Source of the DNA: JBARCX01 sp049794535
GTDB taxonomy: Bacteria; Pseudomonadota; Gammaproteobacteria; Xanthomonadales; Rhodanobacteraceae
DNA: 14,520 bases
Direction of reading: 5' to 3'
NCBI GenBank assembly: GCA_049794535.1
Contig: JBARCX010000179.1
Location: forward strand, 1-14,520
A model generated the notes under the pieces. The model saw only the letters and a list, made by a program, of their open reading frames with translations. It did no database searches and was not told where the DNA came from. The translations under genes and the position numbers were made by a program. Positions 1 to 6,270 of the stretch are shown one piece after another; position 1 is the first letter of the stretch, and every line of letters starts with the position of its first letter.

Positions 1-516
1 CAGGTACTTTCCAACCTGTTTGCCGGTTGGGGCTATAACTTCTATCGCAAAGAAAACCAGCTGCGCGCTGATGATTTGCTGATTCGTAGCAAGCTCAGTG
101 AGCTGCTGGGTCAAAGCCGTGCACATCTCGCTGCACTCGAGGCAAGTTATCGGCGTGAGCATCTACCGCCACCAACGCGCGAGCATCCCTTTCCAGATGC
201 TCTGGCAGTTTCCAATGCTCAAGCACTGCAACGCGTGCAGCGCGACATAGAAAGTATTGAAACAATGATCCGCACCGCCTCGGTGCCGGAGATGGACCGA
301 ATTCATCAGCGTTATCGCAACGAAGGCGAAACACTCCAGGGATTGGTGGCGGTCGATAGCAATCTTGTAGAGGTCGTGAAAAGCCTGCAAGACATCGTCA
401 GTGCTCTCAGCGACGGTGCCACTGCCGCGGGTGAAACATCGACGCTGTTGAAAGCAAGTGGCATAGAGGCGATATGGCGGCGACGCGAGCAAGTGCTATC
501 GATATGGATGGGATAA
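1..516 (+). CDS. Hypothetical helical protein, 5'-truncated by window edge
   Basis: The frame is open from base 1 to the TAA at 514-516, giving at least 171 residues, so the true start lies before the window. A TTG at 76 could be called as a start, but coding continues upstream of it (residues such as FAGWGYNFYRKENQ) and no Shine-Dalgarno precedes it. The visible part is charged and mostly helical, with heptad-like stretches around QRVQRDIESIETMI and NLVEVVKSLQDIVSAL that suggest a coiled coil. The first visible residues are aromatic and hydrophobic and could be the end of a membrane segment. No catalytic motif or family was recognised. The next gene starts about 100 bp downstream on the same strand. 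That the frame is coding is fairly secure; its function is unknown. Confidence 0.65.
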   Translation, partial: QVLSNLFAGWGYNFYRKENQLRADDLLIRSKLSELLGQSRAHLAALEASYRREHLPPPTREHPFPDALAVSNAQALQRVQRDIESIETMIRTASVPEMDRIHQRYRNEGETLQGLVAVDSNLVEVVKSLQDIVSALSDGATAAGETSTLLKASGIEAIWRRREQVLSIWMG

Positions 517-613
517 GTCCAGGATGGCTTTAATTCGAGCACTTGTTGCTGCGCCGCAAGCTTTGCGATCAATGTCGATTATGAAATTTTCCGTGGCTAT
601 AGGGGCTCCCTTG

Positions 614-1978
614 ATGATCAGGAAGTGGGTACTTGGGCTAGTCCTTTGTACGCTATCGCTGCACGCCGCAGCCTATCCAACGGACGATTCGGAACTAGTA
701 CGGCGTGCAGATGCCATGCTCCGCAGTAGTGTTCAGGCTGACGCACCTGGCGCCAGTGTGCTTATTGCGCGAGACGATAAGGTGATCTATCGCAGTGCGC
801 GTGGCAAAGCCGACATGAATCTGGATGTTGCACTCACGCCGCAACAAGTCTTTCGTATTGGTTCCATCACCAAGACGTTTACCGCTGCTACGGTTTTGAA
901 ACTCAGTGCGGCCGGTAAATTAGCGTTGAGCGACCCACTATCGAAATTTCTGCCTGATTTCCCGAACGGTAATCACATCACCCTCGCTGAACTTTTGGAC
1001 CACACCTCGGGTGTCAGTGATGCTTGGGATACTGACCCGGCAAAGCCGTTAGATACAGCGGCGCTGGTCAAATTGATCGCCTCGCATGCACCTGATTTCC
1101 CGCCGGGCATGGCATGGTCATATAGCAACTCCGGTTACATGCTGCTGGGCGCGGCCATCGAGAAAGTTACCGGGCAGTCATGGGACGAGGTTGTCCACAA
1201 TCAGCTTACTGAGCCACTCGGGCTGGGTCATACAGCCTTCTATCCCGATGATGCACTTGTACCGGGTATGGTGACGGGTTACAGCCTGGACGATCACGGC
1301 AACGTCGTATTGCCACCTTATGTGACCATCAGTGGCCCGGGTGCTGCCGGGGCTCTAGTGTCCACGGTGGACGATCTATTTCACTGGATGCGTGCATTGG
1401 CAACGGGGGGTGTGTTACCGAATGGGCTCTACCAAACGATGTCGACCCCTAAGACACTCGCCAATGGCGATCCCGTCCAATACGGATACGGCCTGATGCT
1501 TGGGACTGTGCGCGGTGAACCGGTCGTCGAGCACAATGGCGGCATCGAGGGCTTCGCATCACAACTGACTTATTTCCCCAAACAGCATGTCACGATCGTT
1601 GTTCTCGTGAATACGGACGCGGGATCACCGAATCCTCGCTCCCTGGCGCATCGATTGGGTGCGCTGGCTATCGGGAAACCATATGTCGATTGGCGCGCTA
1701 TCAATGTCAGTGCCCCGCACTTGCAGGAGTTGAGCGGTTCGTATCGCATTGACGGCCATTCAACGCGCACCTTGTCTGTCGATCGTGGCGTGTTGATGAT
1801 GCAGCGGGATGGCGGCCCGAAGCGCACGTTGGCGGTAGCTCAGAACGATGTGCTTTTCTTCCAGCCCGATGGGGGCGATTACTTCAAAATCATTCGTGAC
1901 AGCCACGGTGCGATAGTCGCGCTCGACTTCTATGTTGATGGCATGTCGCCGGCGCGGCGTGAAGCCAGCATCCACTAG
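614..1978 (+). CDS. Exported serine hydrolase, class C beta-lactamase/penicillin-binding fold (PF00144 type)
   Basis: The 454-aa product begins with a Sec signal peptide (MIRKWVLGLVLCTLSLHAAA, cleavage near residue 20). It then carries the three motifs of the family: SxxK as SITK (S84, K87), YxN as YSN (Y170, N172) and HxG as HNG (H307, G309). Members of this fold hydrolyse beta-lactams, D-amino-acid peptides or esters, acting in the periplasm. Which substrate applies here cannot be told. The C-terminal 110 residues or so look like the beta-rich extension common in these esterase-like proteins. The start at 614 was chosen because AGGGG lies 8 nt upstream and it places the signal peptide at the N-terminus. 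An in-frame ATG at 524 would add 30 residues before the signal and has a poorly spaced site. A second member of the same fold is encoded at 8400-9812, but the two are dissimilar. Confidence 0.9.
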   Translation: MIRKWVLGLVLCTLSLHAAAYPTDDSELVRRADAMLRSSVQADAPGASVLIARDDKVIYRSARGKADMNLDVALTPQQVFRIGSITKTFTAATVLKLSAAGKLALSDPLSKFLPDFPNGNHITLAELLDHTSGVSDAWDTDPAKPLDTAALVKLIASHAPDFPPGMAWSYSNSGYMLLGAAIEKVTGQSWDEVVHNQLTEPLGLGHTAFYPDDALVPGMVTGYSLDDHGNVVLPPYVTISGPGAAGALVSTVDDLFHWMRALATGGVLPNGLYQTMSTPKTLANGDPVQYGYGLMLGTVRGEPVVEHNGGIEGFASQLTYFPKQHVTIVVLVNTDAGSPNPRSLAHRLGALAIGKPYVDWRAINVSAPHLQELSGSYRIDGHSTRTLSVDRGVLMMQRDGGPKRTLAVAQNDVLFFQPDGGDYFKIIRDSHGAIVALDFYVDGMSPARREASIH

Positions 1979-2036
1979 TTTGGTCGTGTGACGAGTGAGG
2001 CAAGTGGATGAGGTTGTTAAGTGACTCTCGTTTCGT

Positions 2037-2060
2037 ATCGATTGACATCGATTATTTTTT
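2037..2060 (+). terminator. Small hairpin plus T6 just before a ribosome binding site (weak terminator or leader element)
   Basis: ATCGAT at 2037-2042 and 2047-2052 can pair around a TGAC loop. They are followed by A and six T residues at 2055-2060, then directly by AAGGAG of the next gene. The stem is only 6 bp, so termination of the serine hydrolase transcript is uncertain. It could instead be a leader element of the lipoprotein gene. Confidence 0.3.
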
Positions 2061-2071
2061 AAGGAGATTTT

Positions 2072-2746
2072 ATGGGTCGCGTTATTGCTGTGCGGTGCGT
2101 AATTATTTTGGTCGCAAGTTTTATGTCGGCCTGCGCATCTATTAATCCATCGAGCAACAATCAGATATTACATTCAACTATCGCGCAGGGAGGTAGGCAG
2201 CTATCTCCAGATAGTGCTGTAGATGGCATGTACAAATATTCAATTGCTGGCGGTTCATTCTCTATTCTGATTCCGAGTGCAGATATAAATGGTAAAAAAT
2301 ATGATCCTACTCACGCGGAGATTCGGATATGCGCGTCGACTAATCCGCTAGATTTGCATGGCGTTGTAACGGGGGCTAATCCTCAGGATACGCACTGCTT
2401 GAATTCGATGGGTGGACTTCGGCCTTCAATTGATAAAGTGTCCAAGGGAATTTATCTCCTTGTTTCAAATGGACGATGGAATAATGAGATTTTTGGATTT
2501 AATGATGCTGGCTTGATATACAATAGCCTTAATATTCGAAGCATGCTCGTCTTTAAAAACCACCAGTGGTGTGTTTTCAATAGTCCTGGTGGATGCAAGA
2601 TAGACAGATCTAACAGTGCGGCGTTACCCGTTGGTAGCAAGGTTTATATGGCTGTGTTTGTAGATATGAACGGTAATAATGTAATGGATCCCGGTGAGCT
2701 TACATTGATGGAGATTGATATCGTTCCGCCAAAATACGCAGGCTGA
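2072..2746 (+). CDS. Putative lipoprotein with EF-hand-like loop, AT-rich
   Basis: The product is 224 aa and starts with a lipoprotein-type signal: basic start, hydrophobic stretch, and MSAC with the acceptor cysteine at residue 21. It is therefore probably lipid-anchored in the envelope. A C-terminal acidic loop, D198-x-N200-x-N202-x-x-x-D206-x-x-E209, resembles the calcium-binding loops of EF-hand/dockerin-like repeats. Further cysteines at 87, 109, 167 and 175 could form disulfides. AAGGAG 5 nt upstream fixes the start. The gene is much more AT-rich than its neighbours: by hand count 32% GC in 2461-2520 and 38% in 2521-2580, against 53% in 1201-1260 of the upstream gene. Recent acquisition is therefore likely. 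No family was recognised and the function is unknown. Confidence 0.8.
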   Translation: MGRVIAVRCVIILVASFMSACASINPSSNNQILHSTIAQGGRQLSPDSAVDGMYKYSIAGGSFSILIPSADINGKKYDPTHAEIRICASTNPLDLHGVVTGANPQDTHCLNSMGGLRPSIDKVSKGIYLLVSNGRWNNEIFGFNDAGLIYNSLNIRSMLVFKNHQWCVFNSPGGCKIDRSNSAALPVGSKVYMAVFVDMNGNNVMDPGELTLMEIDIVPPKYAG

Positions 2747-2831
2747 GTGCCAGGTGTCGACAAGTTGGTAAAATGGCAAATGATGTACAGGACAGCCATA
2801 GAGCTTTCATGTTGACCGTGACGGATCCTGC

Positions 2832-2848
2832 AGACTGGAAGCCAGTCT
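2832..2848. repeat. 7-bp inverted repeat in the 2747-2913 intergenic region
   Basis: AGACTGG (2832-2838) and CCAGTCT (2842-2848) form a perfect stem with a 3-nt loop. It lies between the lipoprotein gene and the TfoX-like gene. No T-run follows, so it may be a weak terminator, a binding site, or chance. Confidence 0.3.
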
Positions 2849-2913
2849 CTAGGCATCCATATGTGCTTCACATAGCGGATGACCAGTCATAGTTCGGGCG
2901 AGTAGGAAACAAC

Positions 2914-3243
2914 ATGGCACGTGACAGAGGCCTGGAAGAAATCTTGAACGATGATCTGAGCACCGAGCCAGGAATCACGCAGAAAGCGATGTTCGGTGGC
3001 TGGGCATGGCTAATGAATGGCCATCTGCTGTGCGGTGCCCGTGACGATGGGATGCTTGTACGGTTGGGTCAAGACAGGGACGGTTGGGCGTTACGCCTAC
3101 CCGGCATCATTCCGATGATTTCGCGTGACCGACGCATGCCTGGATGGGTGCGTGCTGCTCCAGAAGCCTATGGCGACGACAGGCTGCGCCGCAAACTGCT
3201 GGACGACGCCCTTGAGTTCACTCGCTCCTTACCGGCCAAGTAG
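2914..3243 (+). CDS. TfoX/Sxy N-terminal domain protein
   Basis: The 109-aa product matches the pattern of stand-alone TfoX_N proteins (PF04993 type). It has a helical start (RGLEEILNDDL), then a hallmark MFGGWAWLMNG at about residues 26-36, a beta segment with LLCGARDDGMLVRLG, and a closing helix (LRRKLLDDALEFTRSL). Full-length TfoX/Sxy proteins regulate competence genes with CRP and also carry a C-terminal domain. That domain is absent here, and short forms like this one have no established role. TAGGAA 5 nt upstream supports the start. It sits alone, with 167 bp before it. The family call is good; a role in competence is not implied. Confidence 0.85.
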   Translation: MARDRGLEEILNDDLSTEPGITQKAMFGGWAWLMNGHLLCGARDDGMLVRLGQDRDGWALRLPGIIPMISRDRRMPGWVRAAPEAYGDDRLRRKLLDDALEFTRSLPAK

Positions 3244-3325
3244 ATGCCTCTTATCCAAGCCTACAGGCGTGTTCGATAAGGTGCATGGGCCAACAATCGG
3301 GCAGAATGGCCGTGACATACGAAAC

Positions 3326-3856
3326 ATGGATGAAGTCGATGACACTGCAAACGATCGCACGAGTACTTTTTGCCTCGGGTGTATGTGGGCTTTCGCGGTG
3401 AGTGCGCAGGATAGCCCTGCGAAACGTGTCCCGTTGGCTGCGCCTCCAACTGCTTCCCCGTCGAATGTATCGGGGGACCATTGGTCGGCACCCATACCTG
3501 CACATGCCGCCGACTACCGCCAGCCGCTTACGGATCCGCTGGCCAATCCCGCTCAGCCCGGTGCGAGCTCCATGGTTTCGCGATCAATTCCATCGGCGTC
3601 CGGTGGTGTTACATCCGCGCCATCTGCCTTGCCGGTTTTTCAGCCTGTGGGCTCCTCTCAGCTTGCACAAGCCTCCAAGGGGGCACTCGAATTTGCCACC
3701 AAATTGGCCCTGACGGTAGCGGCTGAGAAGACCGGCTCCACGATGCCCGTGGCACCGCCGCCAGGACAGCTGCGTATGCCTGAACGGTCAACGGTGGCGA
3801 TGAATTGCCAGGCGAGCGCGCTCGAGGGTGCCTATGCCACTTGTACGAGCCACTGA
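3326..3856 (+). CDS. Exported Pro/Ala/Ser-rich protein, start region apparently frameshifted
   Basis: The open frame from the ATG at 3326 gives 176 aa, but its first 20 residues are acidic and unlike a signal peptide. In the neighbouring frame an ATG at 3330 encodes MKSMTLQTIARVLFASGV, a typical signal start. That frame stops at 3399-3401. If one base is added near 3381-3382, the two pieces join as ...LFASGV-MWAFAVSA-QDSPAKR, a complete Sec signal with an AxA-type cleavage site. The mature part is low-complexity and rich in Pro, Ala and Ser, with a helical stretch around LAQASKGALEFATKLALTVAAEK and two Cys near the C-terminus. No function was recognised. It is either a recent pseudogene, a sequencing error, or less likely a programmed frameshift. 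No convincing ribosome binding site is seen for either start. Confidence 0.5.
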   Translation: MDEVDDTANDRTSTFCLGCMWAFAVSAQDSPAKRVPLAAPPTASPSNVSGDHWSAPIPAHAADYRQPLTDPLANPAQPGASSMVSRSIPSASGGVTSAPSALPVFQPVGSSQLAQASKGALEFATKLALTVAAEKTGSTMPVAPPPGQLRMPERSTVAMNCQASALEGAYATCTSH

Positions 3857-3957
3857 TCACGCATTCGATAAGTACGTCTGGTGTCGTTCGCTTTCGATCT
3901 AAGGCACTCATACGGGTGTAGAGGTGGTCCGTAGGCTTTGCGGGCCATCTCTTCGGG

Positions 3958-4368
3958 TCAGATCTTGCGCGGAAGGCATGCTGATACGCCAAGGCATGCC
4001 GCGATCAGCAAGGCCCACCCGGGCATGTGTGCTATCCATAGACGAACGGGCAGGAATGCTTCTGAAAGAACGATCAGTGCAACGCCCAAGGCGGCCAGGA
4101 GTACAAGCATCGTCCATCGTTCAAATCTGCGCGTTTCGCCATCCAGCTGTGGCTGACCCGTGGCTACCCAATATGCGGTATCGCTGATAAACGATTCGGG
4201 TAAGTTCGTGGGTGTCTGATCACTCAGGCTTTCTGCGAGATAGGCATAACTTTTTTCGGCTTGGCTGGTTGTTTGACCTTCTGTTCCATGGCGATGGCGT
4301 GCCAGGCCCTGTTCCTGCGCTAGCCACTCTTCGTCGTCGATAGGTACGCCAGGATTTTGGTGAGTCAT
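3958..4368 (-). CDS. Two-helix membrane protein coupled to ECF sigma factor (candidate anti-sigma)
   Basis: The 136-aa product has a polar, acidic N-terminal region of about 84 residues, then two predicted membrane helices at roughly 85-106 and 112-132, ending in a short basic tail. Its ATG overlaps the TGA of the sigma factor gene by 4 nt, so the two are probably translationally coupled. A cytoplasmic N-terminal domain followed by membrane segments, encoded directly after an ECF sigma gene, is the usual place and layout of a membrane anti-sigma factor. However, no zinc-binding HxxxCxxC motif or other known anti-sigma signature is visible, and the N-terminal domain is short. The role is therefore inferred from position only. 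Starts further upstream, inside the sigma gene, are shadow frames. Confidence 0.75.
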   Translation of the reverse strand: MTHQNPGVPIDDEEWLAQEQGLARHRHGTEGQTTSQAEKSYAYLAESLSDQTPTNLPESFISDTAYWVATGQPQLDGETRRFERWTMLVLLAALGVALIVLSEAFLPVRLWIAHMPGWALLIAACLGVSACLPRKI

Positions 4369-4931
4369 GCGTGCTCTCCAAGCGAGCGCTCCAGTGTGGC
4401 TCGCAAGTCCAATCTCGTTCGATAAAGATGGCTCTTCACCGTACCTTCGGGTAGGCCGGTGATTTCCGCGATCTCTGAAATGGAGCATTCGTCCATGTAG
4501 TACAGCGTCAATAGGGTACGCAACAAGGCCGGCAGCGCATTGATAGCTTTGTGCAGGCGCTGCGCTCGCTCGTAATCAGAGACGATCGTTTCGACATCGA
4601 CGTTGTCGACGACATTTACCGCAGATAGCGCATCGGGATCGTCTTGAGAAAGAGAGACCGTGGATATTCGATGGCGCTGCAGATGAGTCATGGCGACGTT
4701 ATAGGCTATCCGTCCAATCCAGGTGCGTAAGGCTGACTCAAAACGATAACTCGGAAGATTTCGATGCACGCGAATAAATGTTTCCTGGCATAGATCGCGT
4801 GCATCGTCGTTATGCCGCACCAGACGAAAGACGATATCCCAGCAGAGACGCTGATGATCTTTGATCAGGCGCTCGAAGGCGCCGGTTTTCCCAGCCAATA
4901 CATCAGCCACCACTATGCGGTCGGTAGACAT
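4365..4931 (-). CDS. ECF-type RNA polymerase sigma factor
   Basis: The 188-aa product shows sigma region 2 (from about FERLIKDHQRLCWDIVFRLV through DDARDLCQETFIRVHRNL and ALRTWIGRIAYNVAMTHLQR). A variable linker follows, then region 4 with its helix-turn-helix (ISEIAEITGLPEGTVKSHLYRTR). It lacks regions 1 and 3, as ECF sigmas do. The start at 4931 (MSTDRIV) is preferred over 5015: the longer form would begin upstream of the likely promoter and adds a non-conserved-looking leader. The ribosome binding site at 4931 is weak. The gene overlaps the downstream membrane protein gene by 4 nt. The candidate autoregulatory promoter lies at 4986-5015. Confidence 0.92.
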   Translation of the reverse strand: MSTDRIVVADVLAGKTGAFERLIKDHQRLCWDIVFRLVRHNDDARDLCQETFIRVHRNLPSYRFESALRTWIGRIAYNVAMTHLQRHRISTVSLSQDDPDALSAVNVVDNVDVETIVSDYERAQRLHKAINALPALLRTLLTLYYMDECSISEIAEITGLPEGTVKSHLYRTRLDLRATLERSLGEHA

Positions 4932-4985
4932 GATGCTACCGCTTGCATGGCTTGCGCGCGTAAGAGCCGATTCTTCATGAATCAC

Positions 4986-5015
4986 TAGACTGGATGTGGC
5001 GCGTGACGGTTGCAA
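4986..5015 (-). promoter_or_regulatory. Candidate ECF promoter for the sigma gene
   Basis: On the minus strand TTGCAACC (5015 to 5008) is followed after exactly 17 bp by GTCTA (4990 to 4986), some 55 nt before the sigma start codon. The -35 half with AACC and a GTC-type -10 is in the style of ECF promoters. The identical arrangement facing the other way supports autoregulation by the sigma factor. Confidence 0.6.
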
Positions 5016-5022
5016 ATCTTTT

Positions 5023-5052
5023 TTGCAACCGGGCGAGCGAACCTAGGGTCTA
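5023..5052 (+). promoter_or_regulatory. Candidate ECF promoter for the divergent membrane protein gene
   Basis: TTGCAACC (5023-5030) is followed after exactly 17 bp by GTCTA (5048-5052), 32 nt before the GTG start at 5084. The two -35 elements together make a perfect 8-bp inverted repeat with a 7-nt centre (5008-5030). Two RNA polymerases would therefore face away from the same short spot. Confidence 0.6.
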
Positions 5053-5083
5053 ACTTGCATGTCATCACTCATGGAGAGCCTCA

Positions 5084-5413
5084 GTGAATCAGAATGTTGT
5101 TGTTCCCATCGTGCTGTTTGCATGTGTGACATACGTATTTAAAGCATTGATCGACGCGCGGTTGCGTTGGCAAATGTTCAAGCGAGGTGGCTCAGAAGAG
5201 CTGGTGCGAATGCTCGTTGACGCGGAAGATCGGCGCCGGCGGAGCTCTGCACTGCACTGGGGGGCTGTGATGCTTGCGCTAGCGATCGGGCTGGCGTTGG
5301 CCAGCGCCATGGGCTGGCAGGACCTCACCATGGCTTCTGCTGCGCTCTTCATCGGTGCAACAGCGTTAGGGCAATTGGCTTATTACTGGTTATCCAGTCG
5401 TCGGAAGGTTTGA
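5084..5413 (+). CDS. Small three-helix membrane protein, probable ECF target (DUF6249-like layout)
   Basis: The 109-aa product has an N-terminal membrane helix (VVVPIVLFACVTYVF), a basic and charged cytoplasmic stretch (ARLRWQMFKRGGSEELVRMLVDAEDRRRR), then two more helices (about 60-77 and 82-102). A GTG start at 5084 is supported by GGAGAG 5 nt upstream. The order helix, basic linker with an internal G, charged segment, helix pair resembles small DUF6249-type membrane proteins, but that match is from memory and tentative. It is divergent from the ECF sigma gene and shares its promoter architecture, so it is probably part of the same regulon. It could help sense the signal or be an output. 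Function is unknown. Confidence 0.8.
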   Translation: MNQNVVVPIVLFACVTYVFKALIDARLRWQMFKRGGSEELVRMLVDAEDRRRRSSALHWGAVMLALAIGLALASAMGWQDLTMASAALFIGATALGQLAYYWLSSRRKV

Positions 5414-5414
5414 T

Positions 5415-5447
5415 ACCACCGGCAGCCTATAGGCATGCCGGCGGTTT
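5415..5447 (+). terminator. Rho-independent-like terminator after the small membrane protein gene
   Basis: ACCACCGGCA (5415-5424) pairs with TGCCGGCGGT (5436-5445) with one mismatch, and the loop contains the palindrome GCCTATAGGC. It starts 2 nt after the stop codon and ends in TTT, a short T-tract. Confidence 0.55.
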
Positions 5448-5726
5448 ATCAGAGGCGTGTTGCGTCGCCTGTTATCGAATTGCGTGGTGCACGACGCTGC
5501 TCTAAACCGCAGCTCTAAACCCTGGCGCTTGATCGCGCATCAGAGCACCTGGTTGCTTAGCCATGACCTTGATCGCCTCTCATAAGGTGATTTGAGATCT
5601 ATAAAACCGTGTGTGGATCTGACTGATGAATTCACAAGATTCATCGGAGAAGGCCTTCTTTTGTCTTCTCGAGCCAAAAGTTTTGAAAGCCGCTGTTATT
5701 GCCACGCTCACCCGCTTATTTCTTAG
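5448..5726. other. Gene-free stretch between terminator and next gene
   Basis: No convincing gene is seen on either strand. The open frames here have no ribosome binding site and run into the next gene. Short inverted repeats occur: GATGAAT and ATTCATC at about 5625-5645, and an AGAAGGCCTTCT palindrome just after. A promoter for the gene at 5757 presumably lies here, but no clear -35/-10 pair was found. Confidence 0.4.
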
Positions 5727-5748
5727 GCACGGCGCTGCCGTGCAGGAG
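5727..5748 (+). promoter_or_regulatory. Tight hairpin abutting the Shine-Dalgarno of the next gene
   Basis: GCACGGC (5727-5733) and GCCGTGC (5737-5743) form a perfect 7-bp, GC-rich stem with a GCT loop. AGGAG follows immediately at 5744-5748, 8 nt before the ATG at 5757. The stem does not include the AGGAG but would press against ribosome binding. It may control translation or stabilise the mRNA 5' end. Confidence 0.45.
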
Positions 5749-5756
5749 CATTCATC

Positions 5757-6152
5757 ATGCACAAGGCACTTCTTATTCTTGGAATATTCCTGGTATCCGA
5801 AGGTGCGATGGCATCATCGCCGCGATACGTAGATTTCATTAGCGATGGGCCCGAATCCGTTATTTCGATTCAGTTGGCCACGCCGGGCCATAGCGACTGG
5901 GTACCGGTCAAATTGAATGGCGTTGTTGATGGTGGATATGTGGAGTTCGAGGGTGGATATGTGGGCCAGGCTCTGGTTGCCGTCAATGTCGACCGAGGAT
6001 GTCTCTACGATGTCCGTATCGAATTTGCGAGTCAGAAGATGCTAACAGTGAAGGAATTCAATGTCTGTCGCATGCATAACCTCGACATTAGTCAGGCCTG
6101 GTGGCGGGACAGCTTGGGCAGGGCGGCGGCACCCAGGCAACATCCGGCATAA
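5757..6152 (+). CDS. Small exported protein of unknown function
   Basis: The 131-aa product starts with a Sec signal peptide (MHKALLILGIFLVSEGAMAS, cleavage near 19-20). The mature part is about 110 residues and looks beta-rich (SVISIQLATP, WVPVKLNGVV, QALVAVNVDRG). It contains a doubled GGYV motif (GGYVEFEGGYVG) and two cysteines at 82 and 104 that could form one disulfide. A periplasmic location is likely. AGGAG 8 nt upstream supports the start. The gene is convergent with the carbonic anhydrase gene downstream and separated from it by 118 bp. No family was recognised. Confidence 0.75.
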   Translation: MHKALLILGIFLVSEGAMASSPRYVDFISDGPESVISIQLATPGHSDWVPVKLNGVVDGGYVEFEGGYVGQALVAVNVDRGCLYDVRIEFASQKMLTVKEFNVCRMHNLDISQAWWRDSLGRAAAPRQHPA

Positions 6153-6270
6153 CCCACGATTGTTATAAGGCCACCAAATTGGCTATGCCTTTGACTCGGG
6201 CAGATATTCGAGTGGAAATACATTGCCTAACCTAAAAATAAGGGTCGGTGAGAGAGTTTGCCGAGAATAG

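Noticed and set aside
3402..3992. Several overlapping Arg-rich frames on both strands across the Pro/Ala/Ser-rich gene
   Set aside because: GC-driven shadows of the frame ending at 3856; no start signals and basic low-complexity products.
4932..5015. Longer start for the ECF sigma factor at 5015
   Set aside because: The extra 28 residues overlap the candidate promoter and have no sigma-like features.
5580..5832. Short open frames on both strands (5580-5762 minus, 5626-5832 plus)
   Set aside because: No ribosome binding sites, composition unlike the neighbours, and they overlap the signal-peptide gene at 5757.
6153..6270. Possible bidirectional terminator between the convergent genes (AAGGC 6167-6171 / GCCTT 6187-6191)
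   Set aside because: The 5-bp outer stem with an irregular inside is too weak to list as a terminator.
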